This document shows, piece after piece, positions 18,061 to 27,755 of a DNA stretch of 64,000 nt. Below the pieces are notes generated by a model. It was not told the origin of the DNA and did no database searches. It worked only from the letters and a program-made list of their open reading frames with translations. Every line of letters starts with the position of its first letter. Within the stretch, counting starts at the first letter, position 1. The translations under genes were made by a program, and so were the position numbers. Origin of the DNA: Anaeromicropila herbilytica (GTDB lineage Bacteria; Bacillota; Clostridia; Lachnospirales; Lachnospiraceae); contig NZ_AP024169.1 in NCBI RefSeq assembly GCF_016591975.1, positions 2,271,001 through 2,335,000 on the forward strand, written 5' to 3'.

Positions 18061-18849
18061 TTAAAACTGAATCCGAATATGATTAAATTTATGAATACCT
18101 GTTCCAAATCGAACGAGATCGTTATCACGAAGATATTGTACTGCTTGTTTTACTTCAAGAAGGATACTAGGATCCAAAGGTAACGTATTATGTGAAGGGT
18201 ATATCTTGGTAATATTATCTAGATTAGCAATCTTGTCAAGAGATTCTACTAGATCATTCGGATTGGTAGTTGGATAAAATGCATAGATCGGAGTAGTATC
18301 ATATAACAGATCACCAGAGAATAAATAACCATTTGTCTGATCTAGGATAACGATGTGTCCTGGAGAATGTCCAGGGGTATGAATGATTCTAAGACTTCGG
18401 TTCCCTAGATCAAGAATCTCTTCACCTTTTAGTATTCTGGTAGGTGTTCCTTTATATATCGTGTAGTTATTAATATCAAATTCTTCTGGAAGAGGAACCG
18501 TAATATCTCTTATCACATCTTTACGAACAACACTTAAAGGAAGTGAGATGCCGTTAATTAGCCAATCCCTTTCGTTTTCATGAACATAGATGGAATCATA
18601 TTCTTTGTGGCTACCAATATGATCCCAATGAACATGAGTCGTTATAACTGTGATAGGTAATGTAGTGAGTTGATCGGTTATCTTTCTAATATTTGATATT
18701 CCAAGTCCAGTATCGATAAGAATAGCTACTTTAGTTCCTATTAATAAATAAGAATGTACTTTTTCCCAGTGACCATATTCACTGATCGCATAGGTGTTAG
18801 AATCGATTGCTTCTATTGTAAACCATGGATCGTTAATTATTGATTTCAT
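18061..18849 (-). CDS. Metallo-beta-lactamase fold hydrolase
   Basis: A 262-residue protein with the zinc-binding signature THVHWDHIGSH (HxHxDH) at about residues 73-83, LIDTGLG before it, IHTPGHSPGHIVI for the third metal histidine, LFSGDLLY for the bridging aspartate and a late PSHNTLP histidine. The five-motif pattern defines the metallo-beta-lactamase superfamily; members include thioesterases, glyoxalase II and phosphodiesterases, and the substrate cannot be told. AAAGGA lies 6 bases before the ATG. It is transcribed away from the HD gene downstream in the window. Confidence 0.85.
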   Translation of the reverse strand: MKSIINDPWFTIEAIDSNTYAISEYGHWEKVHSYLLIGTKVAILIDTGLGISNIRKITDQLTTLPITVITTHVHWDHIGSHKEYDSIYVHENERDWLINGISLPLSVVRKDVIRDITVPLPEEFDINNYTIYKGTPTRILKGEEILDLGNRSLRIIHTPGHSPGHIVILDQTNGYLFSGDLLYDTTPIYAFYPTTNPNDLVESLDKIANLDNITKIYPSHNTLPLDPSILLEVKQAVQYLRDNDLVRFGTGIHKFNHIRIQF

Positions 18850-18937
18850 TTTAATCCTTTCAGACTTCTTGTTTTGTATTAGTTTTTATTAAGGAAGAAT
18901 CTTGAATCTAGTTGATAATTATAACTTTTAATTTGCG

Positions 18938-18967
18938 TTGACATAGATTTACTTCCAATGCTATAAT
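18938..18967 (+). promoter_or_regulatory. Vegetative promoter of the HD phosphohydrolase gene
   Basis: Exact TTGACA (18938-18943) and exact TATAAT (18962-18967) with an 18-bp spacer. The transcript would have a leader of about 175 bases of very AT-rich sequence before the start codon at 19150. Confidence 0.7.
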
Positions 18968-19149
18968 ACAACACAAGCTAAATATATACAATAATGGAAT
19001 ACATAGGAAGATGTCGATAATATTAATTAATTAATTAACTAATAAACATACATCATATTTTGTATATTTACATAAGTCTAAGAAGAAAGTGTCTTATTGT
19101 TTTTATGAATTCTATAAATATTTATATATTAAAAGAAGAGGTGCATCCA

Positions 19150-19794
19150 ATGACAGAGAATATTAGAAAAACAAATGATTTCTTAAAAGAAAAATTCTAC
19201 GGTAATTCAGATAATGAGGATTATAGATACCGTTACGAACATACCCTTAGAACAGCCTCGATTGGACAAACGATTGCTAGAGAAGAGGGGCTAGACGAAG
19301 AAGGATTAATCCTCGCCTGCCTTCTTCATGATATTGGATACAAAGAATGTAAAACAGAGGAAGATTACAATCATCATGGAAGAATCTCAGAGCGCATTGC
19401 AAGAGAATTTCTTGAAAGTCTTGATCTAGAGCAAGAACGCATTGAGACAATATGTTATGGAATTATGATACATACAGAAGAGACAGAGAATCTTACACGT
19501 AAGCCAACAATATTTGAATTGAGTGTTGCAGATGCTGATAATATTGATCGATTTGACGCGTATCGCTTATATATTAATCTTCAATCTTGGGTGATTGAGA
19601 AAATGACAAGAGATGCGTTAGAAGAATGTGCTGATATAAGATTAAGTCGTTATACAGAATATAGGGATATCGAGTGCGCAACCAAAATAGCAACAAGGAT
19701 GTGGCGTGATAAAATATCGTTTCAGATAGAGTATTTCAATCGTTTAAAAGAACAGATGAATAAAATGAAGGAATTTCAAAAGGAATTGGAGTAG
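19150..19794 (+). CDS. HD-domain phosphohydrolase
   Basis: A 214-residue protein. RYRYEHTLRTASIGQTIAR supplies the first histidine, LACLLHDIGYKEC the HD pair, and NHHGRISERIAREFL plus MIHTEE further metal-site residues, in the order of stand-alone HD hydrolases of the YedJ/YqeK type. These hydrolyse nucleotides or nucleotide second messengers; the substrate is unknown. The ATG at 19150 is chosen since the family similarity starts there and AGAGGTG lies about 9 bases upstream; the 30 upstream residues of the open frame look non-coding. Confidence 0.82.
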   Translation: MTENIRKTNDFLKEKFYGNSDNEDYRYRYEHTLRTASIGQTIAREEGLDEEGLILACLLHDIGYKECKTEEDYNHHGRISERIAREFLESLDLEQERIETICYGIMIHTEETENLTRKPTIFELSVADADNIDRFDAYRLYINLQSWVIEKMTRDALEECADIRLSRYTEYRDIECATKIATRMWRDKISFQIEYFNRLKEQMNKMKEFQKELE

Positions 19795-20011
19795 CTATTC
19801 CTTATAAAATAAATATTACAAATAAATTACTTAATTAATAAGAAATTTACAAGAGACATCTTGATTTTTGTAAGAAAATGAAGTAGTATTCACTTTGGAT
19901 AAAAAATACTTATAAGGGATATTATGGGCTGTAGATTAGGTGTTTATTTCTTTCAGTTCTTAGTTAAACTTATTAAGTAGTTTTATACCAAAAAGAGAGA
20001 GGATATGAAAC

Positions 20012-22111
20012 ATGAAAAACAGTATGAAAAAAGTTTTTGCCATCCTATTGGCAGTAGCTATGGTGTTCTCTGGTAATTCTTTAATGGTATCAGCAGAAAC
20101 TACAACTACAAGTGATGCAAATAGCGTTACAATTCAAGTATTATCTACAAGTGATCTACATGGAAGATTTGTACCTTATGACTATGCAATTAATGCAGTT
20201 GACAACTCAGGTAGTTTAGCTCAAGTTGCATCCGTTGTAAAAAGCCTACGTAATGATAATACGTTATTACTTGATGTAGGGGATACAATCCAAGATAATT
20301 CAGCAGATTTATTCTTAAAAGATGACTTACATCCTATGATTGCTGGAATGAATGCTTTAGGATATGATACTTGGACAGTTGGTAATCATGAGTTCAACTA
20401 TGGTATGGATACTCTAAAGAAAGTAATCAAACAATCAAAAGCAACTGTTCTTGGCGGTAATGTATATAATACAGATGGAACATCAATTGCAGCTCCATAT
20501 AAGATTTTTGAGAAAAATGGAGTAAAGATTGCTGTTGTAGGTATGGTTACTCCAAATATTACAAAATGGGATGCTCAAAATTTAAAATCATATAAAGTAA
20601 CAGATCCAGTGAAAGAAACAAAAAAAGTAATTGATCAAATCAAAGATAAAGTAGACGTTATCATTGCTGCAGAACATATGGGTGAAAGTAATGAATATGA
20701 TGTTGCTGATTCAGGTATTAAGGATCTAGCAGCAGCTTGTCCAGAAATTGATCTTATTGTTGCAGCTCATGAACATAAAGGAGTAGAAGGCGTTTATTAT
20801 AATAACGTACTTACTGTAGAAAATAAAAGCGGTGGTCAAACAGTTTCTAAAGTAGATATCACTTTAGAAAAAGGTGCTGATGGAAAATATGTAGTAAAAA
20901 ACCGTAACTCAAAATTAATATCTACATCTACTTATAAAGCAGATCCTGATATGACTAATATTTTAGCAAAATATGATACAACTGCAAAAGCAGATGCTAA
21001 TGTTGTTATTGGTAAATTAAAGGATGGAGACTTAGTTCCTGCTAACGAAATTAATGGTATTCCACAAGCTCAATTACAAGAATCAGCAATGATTAACTTA
21101 ATCAATCAAGTACAAATGTACTATACTGGTGCAGAAGTATCAGCAGCTGCTATGTTCAATTCAAATGCGAATATGAAAGCTGGCGATATTAAAAAATGCG
21201 ATACTGCATTAATCTATAAATATGCTAACACTTTATATAAAGTACAGATGACAGGTGCTCAATTAAAGAAATATATGGAATGGTCAGCAACTTACTATAA
21301 TACATACAAAGATGGTGATTTAACAATTTCTTTCAACCCAGATGTTCGTGCTTACAATTACGATATGTTCTCAGGTGTAAAATATGATGTAAACGTATCA
21401 AAAGAACCAGGTAGTAGAATTGAAAACTTAAGAAGAATGAATGGTAAAGCAATTAAAGATACTGATGTTCTTATCGTAGCTGTTAATAATTACCGTGCAA
21501 ATTCTCAATTATTATCTTATGGACCAATCTTCAAAGAAGGTGAAGCACTTCCTAAATTACTTGCGACTGATGTAAAAAGTAATATTGGTGGTGTAAGAGA
21601 ATTAATTAGAGATTATATTACTAACGTTAAAAAAGGTGTAATTAAACCTGAATTAAGTGGTAACTGGAAAGTTACAGGTAACACATGGAATAGAGATTTG
21701 CATCAAAAAGCTGCAGAATTAATCAATACAGGTAAAATAACATTACCAGTATCAGCTGATGGAAGAACTCCAAATGTTAAAGCAATAACAAAGGCTGACA
21801 TTGCACAATATGTAACAATCGCAGCTCCTGCACAAGCTACAATGAAGAGTGTTAAGAGTAAAAAAGCAAAAACAGCAGTAGTAACTTTAAATGATATGCT
21901 TGAAGCAGAAGGATATGAAATCTCTTATTCAACAGATAAGAATTTTGTTAACGATGTGAAGACAATTACTACAGATAAGAATGTTGCAACTTTAACTGGC
22001 TTAAAGAGCAAGAAAACTTATTATGTAAAAGTTAGAGCATTAAGAAAAGACTTTACTGAAACTGTTCTTTTTGGTGATTACAGTACAGTTATGAGTGTAA
22101 AGGTTAAATAA
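20012..22111 (+). CDS. Secreted 5'-nucleotidase/2',3'-cyclic phosphodiesterase with C-terminal Fn3-like domain
   Basis: Removes phosphate from extracellular nucleotides. The 699-residue protein has a signal peptide (cleavage likely after VSA at residue 28), then the calcineurin-type metallophosphatase domain: TSDLHGR (Asp48, His50), DVGDTIQ (Asp91) and GNHEFNYG (Asn125, His126), with further metal ligands in AAEHMGES and AAHEHKG. A 5'-nucleotidase C-terminal domain follows (about 325-560). The last 95 residues resemble a fibronectin type III module (EGYEISYSTDKNF...YYVKVRA). A similar module ends the large phosphoesterase at 43555. No LPXTG or surface repeats are seen, so it is probably free or loosely wall-bound. 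Confidence 0.9.
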   Translation: MKNSMKKVFAILLAVAMVFSGNSLMVSAETTTTSDANSVTIQVLSTSDLHGRFVPYDYAINAVDNSGSLAQVASVVKSLRNDNTLLLDVGDTIQDNSADLFLKDDLHPMIAGMNALGYDTWTVGNHEFNYGMDTLKKVIKQSKATVLGGNVYNTDGTSIAAPYKIFEKNGVKIAVVGMVTPNITKWDAQNLKSYKVTDPVKETKKVIDQIKDKVDVIIAAEHMGESNEYDVADSGIKDLAAACPEIDLIVAAHEHKGVEGVYYNNVLTVENKSGGQTVSKVDITLEKGADGKYVVKNRNSKLISTSTYKADPDMTNILAKYDTTAKADANVVIGKLKDGDLVPANEINGIPQAQLQESAMINLINQVQMYYTGAEVSAAAMFNSNANMKAGDIKKCDTALIYKYANTLYKVQMTGAQLKKYMEWSATYYNTYKDGDLTISFNPDVRAYNYDMFSGVKYDVNVSKEPGSRIENLRRMNGKAIKDTDVLIVAVNNYRANSQLLSYGPIFKEGEALPKLLATDVKSNIGGVRELIRDYITNVKKGVIKPELSGNWKVTGNTWNRDLHQKAAELINTGKITLPVSADGRTPNVKAITKADIAQYVTIAAPAQATMKSVKSKKAKTAVVTLNDMLEAEGYEISYSTDKNFVNDVKTITTDKNVATLTGLKSKKTYYVKVRALRKDFTETVLFGDYSTVMSVKVK

Positions 22112-22159
22112 GTTATATAGTATTGTTATATAATTAGATTAGATAATTGTATCATATAA

Positions 22160-22198
22160 AGCTCGTAAAGAATCTAAAAGGATTCTTTATGAGTTTTT
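22160..22198 (+). terminator. Terminator after the 5'-nucleotidase gene
   Basis: GCTCgTAAAGAATC / GATTCTTTAtGAG with a 6-base loop and TTTTTATTTTTAT on the 3' side, 50 bp after the stop codon. Confidence 0.85.
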
Positions 22199-22400
22199 AT
22201 TTTTATCTAAACACTTTTCTTAGAATTAATAACTAGTTGTCTTATTCAGTTATCAAAGTCTTAAAATATAACTTGATTATTAAGAATGGAATCAGTTTAC
22301 AACCCATACAATTATTGGTATAGTAATGAAAGAAAGATATATGAAATCTTACAAATATCACAAATTAAGAAAATTGGTAGTTGCTATGGGAGGAAATATA

Positions 22401-23183
22401 ATGGAAAGAGAGATTACAGTAGAAATAAAAGATCTGTATATGAGCTATGGAGATAAGGATGTCCTAAAGGGCATAAATCTTGAAGTTCATAAAGGAGAAA
22501 TTATAGGGTACATTGGAACGAATGGGGCAGGAAAAAGTACAACAATCAAGATAATGCTAGGCATCGTAGAAGGCTATACTGGAGTAGTAAAGGTATTTGG
22601 GCAAGATATATCAAAAGATAAATTAGAATATAAACGAAGAATAGGATATGTACCAGAGATTGCTGAAATATACGATAATCTTACAGCGAGAGAATATCTA
22701 ACATTCATTGGTGAGTTATATGGTATCAATTATGAAGTAGTTGATTCAAAAGCAAAGAGATTAATGAGGATATTCGGAATTAGCGAATCCTATGATGAGA
22801 GAATTAATTCTTATTCCAAAGGTATGAAACAAAAGGTACTAATTATCTCAAGTCTTCTTCATAATCCTGATATATTATTCTTAGATGAACCGTTAAGTGG
22901 TCTTGATGCCAATAGTGTTATGATAGTGAAAGAGATTCTTGCTACCTTATCGAAACAAGGTAAGACAATATTTTATTCTTCTCATATTATGGACGTAGTT
23001 GAGAAAATCAGTAATCGAATTGTGCTTCTTAATCATGGGCAGGTGGTTGCTGATGGAAGCTTTAATGAGTTGAAAAAGAGTTCAAAAGAAGGAACACTTG
23101 AGCAAATCTTTAATCAGATCACTGGTTTTGATGAATATGAAAACCTTGCAAAAGAATTTGTTTCGATAGTTGAAGAGGTGTAG
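22401..23183 (+). CDS. ABC exporter ATP-binding protein
   Basis: ATPase of an ABC-2 type exporter, 260 residues. Walker A is GYIGTNGAGKST, the signature YSKGMKQKV, Walker B ILFLDEPLSGLD and the switch histidine SSHIMD. ATG 22401 has GGGAGG 7 bases upstream; the open frame extends 25 residues further with no family similarity. The next gene, a large polytopic protein, starts 3 bp after the stop, so ATPase and permease form one unit. The exported substrate is unknown. Confidence 0.92.
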   Translation: MEREITVEIKDLYMSYGDKDVLKGINLEVHKGEIIGYIGTNGAGKSTTIKIMLGIVEGYTGVVKVFGQDISKDKLEYKRRIGYVPEIAEIYDNLTAREYLTFIGELYGINYEVVDSKAKRLMRIFGISESYDERINSYSKGMKQKVLIISSLLHNPDILFLDEPLSGLDANSVMIVKEILATLSKQGKTIFYSSHIMDVVEKISNRIVLLNHGQVVADGSFNELKKSSKEGTLEQIFNQITGFDEYENLAKEFVSIVEEV

Positions 23184-23186
23184 CCA

Positions 23187-24827
23187 ATGGAAGACTTTAT
23201 GGCACTAAAATTCTTAGATAAATTGAAACCTATCTTTCATAAAATGGGTGTTGACTATGAAGTGATGAGAAAGATCATACAGATGAAACTTCTTCTTGAC
23301 GGTAGAAGAGTACCGACTGTATTCTCTGGTAATAACCAGAAAGCGAAGAAAGATAGCAATCGCTTTTTGGCATCTTTGTGGGTGTATATTTTAATGGGAC
23401 TTATATTAATACCATTTGTCATTATGAAGAATAATTATATTTATCAGATGGGTATTGTATTCGGTATTATCATGTTTTTTGTAATGAGCTCATTAATGTC
23501 TGATTTTTCAAATGTAATCTTAGATACAAAAGATAAAAATATTATTGGGATAAGGCCTGTTGATTTTAAAACAATTCGATTTGCAAAAACAATTCATATT
23601 ACGATATATATGTTTTTTATTACGGCAGCTTTAGTAGGGCCTGCTCTTGTTGTTAGTTTATTTACGCAAGGAATTGCTTTCTTCTTAATATTTCTTTTTT
23701 TAATTATACTGGTAGATTTATTCTGCATTGTGTTGACTTCTTTAGTCTATGCCTTAATACTAAAGTTTTTTGATGGGGAAAAATTAAAAGATATAATAAA
23801 CTATGTGCAAATTATACTAAGTTTGGTGATAATGATTGGATATCAATTTATAGGAAGGCTATTTGATATTGTAGATTTAAAAATAGAATTTGTCCCAAAA
23901 TGGTGGCAATATCTAATCATACCAATATGGTTTTCAGCTCCATTTGAAATGCTAAAGAAATCAGATATTAACCTTAACTTTATTATATTCACAATAATGG
24001 CAATTATTGTGCCTATCCTTGCTATGGTATTATTTATTAATAAGATGTCTAAATTTGAGATGAACTTAAATAAATTAAGCAATCATTATCAAAATAAGAA
24101 AATTGATAGAAAGGGAAAAGTGCCATTCCTATCAAAGATAATATGCAGAACTAAGGAAGAAAGAATATTCTACCGATTTGCATCTGATATTATGAAGCAG
24201 GAACGAGATTTTAAATTAAAAGTTTATCCAAGTATAGGGTTTTCCATCATATTTCCTTTTATATTCTTATTTCAGCAACTTTCTGATAATACCTTTAAAG
24301 AAATCTCAAAAGGAAAATGTTATTTATTTATCTACTTTTGCGGACTTTTGATACCATCAATTATTACATTAATGCAGTGTTCGGAGAAGTATAAAGGCGC
24401 ATGGATCTATAAAGTGATTCCAATTAATAATATGGAAGCGGTATTCAAAGGTACGATTAAAGCGCTTTTATGTAAAATACTACTGCCAATTTTCTTAGTG
24501 GAGGCAATACTTTTTGGAGTATTGTTTGGAGAAAGAATTATACCAGATCTTTTTCTTGTATTTATAAACTTGATGTTATATATTACCCTATGTTTTATGT
24601 TAATTAAAAAAGCTCTTCCATTTTCAGTCGCTTTTGATTCAGCTCAAAATGATGCTGGAATAAATTTCGTCTTAATCTTCGCACTTGCTGCAATAGCCCT
24701 TGTTCATTTGGGATTTTTGAGTATTCCTTATGGAATATATATTAATCTTATCATATCCTCTATCGCAACTCTGATATTATGGAAGATTGCATTTCGTATA
24801 TCATCCGATAATATATATGAAGGGTAG
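23187..24827 (+). CDS. ABC exporter membrane subunit
   Basis: A 546-residue polytopic membrane protein with about twelve hydrophobic stretches, beginning around residue 65 (LWVYILMGLILIPFVIM). It pairs with the ATPase directly upstream (3-bp gap) and thus most likely forms the permease of an ABC-2 type exporter. The N-terminal 60 residues are soluble and basic. No sequence motif shows the substrate. Family recall suggests the large putative ABC permeases of clostridia; this is less certain than the pairing. Confidence 0.8.
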   Translation: MEDFMALKFLDKLKPIFHKMGVDYEVMRKIIQMKLLLDGRRVPTVFSGNNQKAKKDSNRFLASLWVYILMGLILIPFVIMKNNYIYQMGIVFGIIMFFVMSSLMSDFSNVILDTKDKNIIGIRPVDFKTIRFAKTIHITIYMFFITAALVGPALVVSLFTQGIAFFLIFLFLIILVDLFCIVLTSLVYALILKFFDGEKLKDIINYVQIILSLVIMIGYQFIGRLFDIVDLKIEFVPKWWQYLIIPIWFSAPFEMLKKSDINLNFIIFTIMAIIVPILAMVLFINKMSKFEMNLNKLSNHYQNKKIDRKGKVPFLSKIICRTKEERIFYRFASDIMKQERDFKLKVYPSIGFSIIFPFIFLFQQLSDNTFKEISKGKCYLFIYFCGLLIPSIITLMQCSEKYKGAWIYKVIPINNMEAVFKGTIKALLCKILLPIFLVEAILFGVLFGERIIPDLFLVFINLMLYITLCFMLIKKALPFSVAFDSAQNDAGINFVLIFALAAIALVHLGFLSIPYGIYINLIISSIATLILWKIAFRISSDNIYEG

Positions 24828-24891
24828 TTAATAAGTATATAATCAAAAAAATACAATTAAAATTAATATAATATTAGCTAGGTGGGAGATA

Positions 24892-25452
24892 ATGAGAAAA
24901 TCAAATGCAATAGTCATTGCTAATAAATTTTTGTATATAATAGAATTGCTGATAGGTTATTTTATGCTATCTATGGGCATTCTTGGTGTCATTGTACTAA
25001 TAAGCGAAGGAATAACATCCGATACATTAATTGGAATACTAATTTTTTTGATCTTAGGAATTATAATGACGTACTTTGGAAATAAGAGAAAAAAATTATT
25101 AATCACATTCAATATTTATTACAATATTCTAGAAGCAGATGCATCTGGCTCTATTGAGAATATAGCATCAGTTGTGGGAACTTCTCAGGAAGTTGTAAAA
25201 AAGAATCTGAAAAAGATGATAAAACTAAAGTATTTTAAACATGCATATGTTGATGAACAAAAAAATTGTATTGCATTAAACGGTAATCAAATTAAGAATC
25301 AAGCTAATTTAAACCAGGAAGAAGATAAAACTTCGATACAGCAAACGCATGAATATGTTAATGTTACATGTAATTATTGTGGCACAATTAATAAGATTGT
25401 TAAAGATACAGTGGGGGAATGCGAATTTTGTAGAACACAGATAATAGGATAA
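24892..25452 (+). CDS. Two-helix membrane protein with winged-helix-like segment and C-terminal zinc ribbon
   Basis: A 186-residue protein I do not recognise by name. Two membrane helices lie at about residues 13-38 and 45-63, a helical segment NIASVVGTSQEVVKKNLKKMIKL suggests a winged-helix-like fold, and the end has paired cysteines CNYCGTINK...CEFCRT, a rubredoxin-type zinc ribbon. It follows the ABC exporter genes by 64 bp on the same strand and may belong to that operon. GGGAG is 6-7 bases before the ATG. Confidence 0.7.
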   Translation: MRKSNAIVIANKFLYIIELLIGYFMLSMGILGVIVLISEGITSDTLIGILIFLILGIIMTYFGNKRKKLLITFNIYYNILEADASGSIENIASVVGTSQEVVKKNLKKMIKLKYFKHAYVDEQKNCIALNGNQIKNQANLNQEEDKTSIQQTHEYVNVTCNYCGTINKIVKDTVGECEFCRTQIIG

Positions 25453-25493
25453 GAATAGAGAATGAAAAAAACCAAAGATTATAAAATCCATCA

Positions 25494-25522
25494 TTGACAA
25501 ATCATGTGATATTTTTTATAAT
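25494..25522 (+). promoter_or_regulatory. Vegetative promoter of the tyrS T-box transcript
   Basis: TTGACA (25494-25499) and TATAAT (25517-25522), both exact, with a 17-bp spacer, about 80 bp before T-box stem I. Confidence 0.8.
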
Positions 25523-25599
25523 TAGTAAAATATTTAATATTTCGTAAAATAAATAAGTTTATAAAAGCAATGATAAGAATAAGTAGTAATTGGTGAAAC

Positions 25600-25849
25600 A
25601 TACAGAAAGCAGCCGTTCGATGAGAGGAGCATGGGAAACTAATTATGAATACATCTTTGAGCTTCGCACTGAATCTATTAAGTAGGCTGCGACGGATTCC
25701 CGCACACGTTATAGTGCTAGAGTATCGTTAATTGTAGTAAAGTTTGCAATTTACTGTACTTGAAGAGGTAGACAATGTGAGTTGTCTATGAATTAAGGTG
25801 GTAACACGAGATTATGCTCTCGTCCTTTTATTAGGACGGGAGTTTTTTT
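25600..25849 (+). promoter_or_regulatory. T-box leader of tyrS (tyrosine, UAC specifier)
   Basis: Stem I runs from about 25600; the specifier UAC (Tyr) is at 25650-25652 in the context TGAATACATC. The T-box sequence AAGGTGGTAACACGAG is at 25795-25810. It is followed by the terminator GCTCTCGTCCT / AGGACGgGAG and seven T residues (25815-25849). Uncharged tRNA-Tyr should stabilise the antiterminator and allow tyrS transcription. Confidence 0.95.
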
Positions 25850-25975
25850 GCGTTGTAGAGAAGTTGGAAAACAGTGCATATTCTTATCTTTAATGAAATA
25901 TTAGATAAACATTAGGTATGAAGTTGGTACTTGCAGATACAAAAAATAAAGGAAGAATGAAAGGACAATGTAGTT

Positions 25976-27184
25976 ATGATGAAATCAGTAGAAGAGCAAT
26001 TTAAAATAATCACCAAAGGAGTAGATACACTAGTTAATGAAGAAGAACTAAAAGAAAAGTTAAAGCGTTCCATAAAGGAAGACAAACCTTTAATTATTAA
26101 GTTAGGGTTAGATCCAAGTGCTCCGGATATCCATCTAGGCCATGCGGTTGTTTTAAGAAAAATTAAGCAGATGCAGGATCTAGGGCATAAAGCCGTCATT
26201 ATTATTGGTGATTTTACAGGTCAGATTGGCGATCCGACTGGAAAGGCAAAAGGAAGAAAAGCTTTATCCAAAGAGCAAGTAAAGGAAAATGCAATCACGT
26301 ACCAGACTCAGATATTTAAAATTCTTGATAAAGATAAAACTGAGATTCGTTTTAATGGAGAGTGGTTAAGTAAGCTTAACTTCGAAGATGTTATAAAGCT
26401 TGTTGCATCTACAACAGTAGCTAGAATATTAGAACGTGATGATTTCAAGAAACGCTACAGTAATAATGTTCCGATTGGATTACATGAATTCTTCTACCCA
26501 TTAATGCAAGCATATGATTCCGTAGCAATTGATGCAGATATTGAACTTGGAGGAACCGATCAGACCTTCAATATTCTAATGGGTAGAAATCTTCAAAAGA
26601 GTATGGAGAAGGACCAACAAGTTGCTTTATTCATGCCAATTCTAGAAGGACTTGACGGTGTGGAGAAGATGAGCAAAAGCCTTGGTAATTACATTGGAGT
26701 AAATGAAGATGCCAATATTATGTTTAAAAAGGTTATGGAAGTACCAGATGCATTAATTATGAAATACTTTAATTTAGCTACAGATATGCACCCAGATGAA
26801 GTAACTGTAATAGAAAGAGAACTTAAAGAAGGTAAAAATCCTAGAGATGTAAAATATGAGCTAGCAAGAATTATCACACTTCTTTACCATTCAGAAGAAG
26901 ATACTATGAAAGCTATGGAATTCTACAACACAGCATTTTCAAAAAAAGAGATTCCAGATGATATTCCGGAATTGTTAATCGAACTTGAAAATGATAAGTT
27001 AATTGACATCATTCCATTGCTTGTAAGTAATCAATATGTTGTATCAGGCAGTGAATTTCGCAGATTGCTAAAACAAGGTGGAGTACAAATAAATGGTGAA
27101 AAAATGGATGATTTAGATTATGTCTTATCAAGTGAAGACGTATTGAAAATAGGAAAGAAGAAATTTGTTAAGATTATTAAATAA
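25976..27184 (+). CDS. tyrS: Tyrosyl-tRNA synthetase
   Basis: Class I aminoacyl-tRNA synthetase, 402 residues. The HIGH-type motif is DIHLGHA, the KMSKS motif is exact (GVEKMSKSLGN), and the last 60 residues form an S4 RNA-binding domain (SGSEFRRLLKQGGVQINGEK). Length and the motif arrangement fit the TyrZ/TyrRS-2 branch more than the classical 420-residue TyrS, which is a judgment from recall. The tandem ATG at 25976/25979 makes the start ambiguous by one codon; AAAGGA lies upstream. Control is by the T-box above. Confidence 0.95.
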   Translation: MMKSVEEQFKIITKGVDTLVNEEELKEKLKRSIKEDKPLIIKLGLDPSAPDIHLGHAVVLRKIKQMQDLGHKAVIIIGDFTGQIGDPTGKAKGRKALSKEQVKENAITYQTQIFKILDKDKTEIRFNGEWLSKLNFEDVIKLVASTTVARILERDDFKKRYSNNVPIGLHEFFYPLMQAYDSVAIDADIELGGTDQTFNILMGRNLQKSMEKDQQVALFMPILEGLDGVEKMSKSLGNYIGVNEDANIMFKKVMEVPDALIMKYFNLATDMHPDEVTVIERELKEGKNPRDVKYELARIITLLYHSEEDTMKAMEFYNTAFSKKEIPDDIPELLIELENDKLIDIIPLLVSNQYVVSGSEFRRLLKQGGVQINGEKMDDLDYVLSSEDVLKIGKKKFVKIIK

Positions 27185-27205
27185 ATTAATTCTTTTAAAT
27201 CAAAT

Positions 27206-27463
27206 GATGTTGGGGTCAAATAGCTTTAATTTAGTGTACTGAGTGTATATCGCTGTATAATTATGAATTTTGGCTACCTTTCCCTCAGGCACCATATTTT
27301 TTACAAGCCTCAGAACTAGCGAAAATACTCACTCACGTTCCTATTTTCACTATGAGTCTTGACAAAATATAAACGATACCTTTGGCCGGACTACGCCAAA
27401 ATTAATAATTATACATCAATATACACATTGTAAGTTATAAAAGGCTATTTGACCCCAACATCA
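27206..27463 (+). repeat. Dispersed palindromic repeat, copy C (long form, 258 bp)
   Basis: Both ends carry GATGTTGGGGTCAAATAGC and its complement, a 19-bp perfect terminal repeat. Inward, GTGTATATCGCTGTATAATT on the left pairs imperfectly with AATTATACATCAATATACAC on the right, and AATTTTGGC pairs with GCCAAAATT around a central segment with no coding frame. The direct repeat TCAAAT flanks both ends (27200-27205 and 27464-27469), a candidate target duplication. Short forms of the same element are copies B and D. Confidence 0.85.
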
Positions 27464-27546
27464 TCAAATTAGAGTGTCAAAGTCCATTCCATGTTTTTTA
27501 TGCTACTACAAATATAAATCATCCCAAAAATAATGAATTGTAGTAC

Positions 27547-27574
27547 TTGAATATTCACAATTTTATAGTATAAT
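27547..27574 (+). promoter_or_regulatory. Promoter of the leader and small HTH gene
   Basis: TTGAAT (27547-27552) and exact TATAAT (27569-27574) with a 16-bp spacer, about 60 bp before the leader ORF start. Confidence 0.6.
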
Positions 27575-27632
27575 ATATAAAGCAGATATTGTAAAAAATA
27601 TCAGTATATGGAATAAATAGGAGGGAATATTT

Positions 27633-27662
27633 ATGACTCTAAAATTAGTTAGTTTTGCTTAG
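27633..27662 (+). CDS. Candidate 9-residue leader peptide (MTLKLVSFA)
   Basis: An ATG at 27633 has a full-strength AGGAGGG 7 bases upstream (27619-27625), yet the frame closes after nine codons at TAG 27660-27662. A ribosome site this good in front of such a short frame, between a promoter and a gene 93 bp further on, is the layout of a leader peptide controlling attenuation. No known leader is recognised. Confidence 0.55.
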   Translation: MTLKLVSFA

Positions 27663-27723
27663 CAAGGGCTATGCAAAATAAAACTTAATTGTTTGGCCTT
27701 TGCTCGGTCGATTGTTATCGACC
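27654..27723 (+). promoter_or_regulatory. Possible attenuator with mutually exclusive hairpins
   Basis: Three pairings overlap: TTTTGC (27654-27659) with GCAAAA (27672-27677); AGCAAGGGC (27661-27669) with GCCTTTGCT (27696-27704); and GGTCGAT / ATCGACC (27706-27723) with a TGTT loop. The first two cannot form together, and a ribosome stalled on the leader would cover the left arm of the first. The downstream T-run is weak, so control could be at translation of the next gene rather than at termination. This is inference from base pairing by eye. Confidence 0.4.
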
Positions 27724-27755
27724 TGATCCTAAGAAGAATAATTTAGGAGGGCAAA

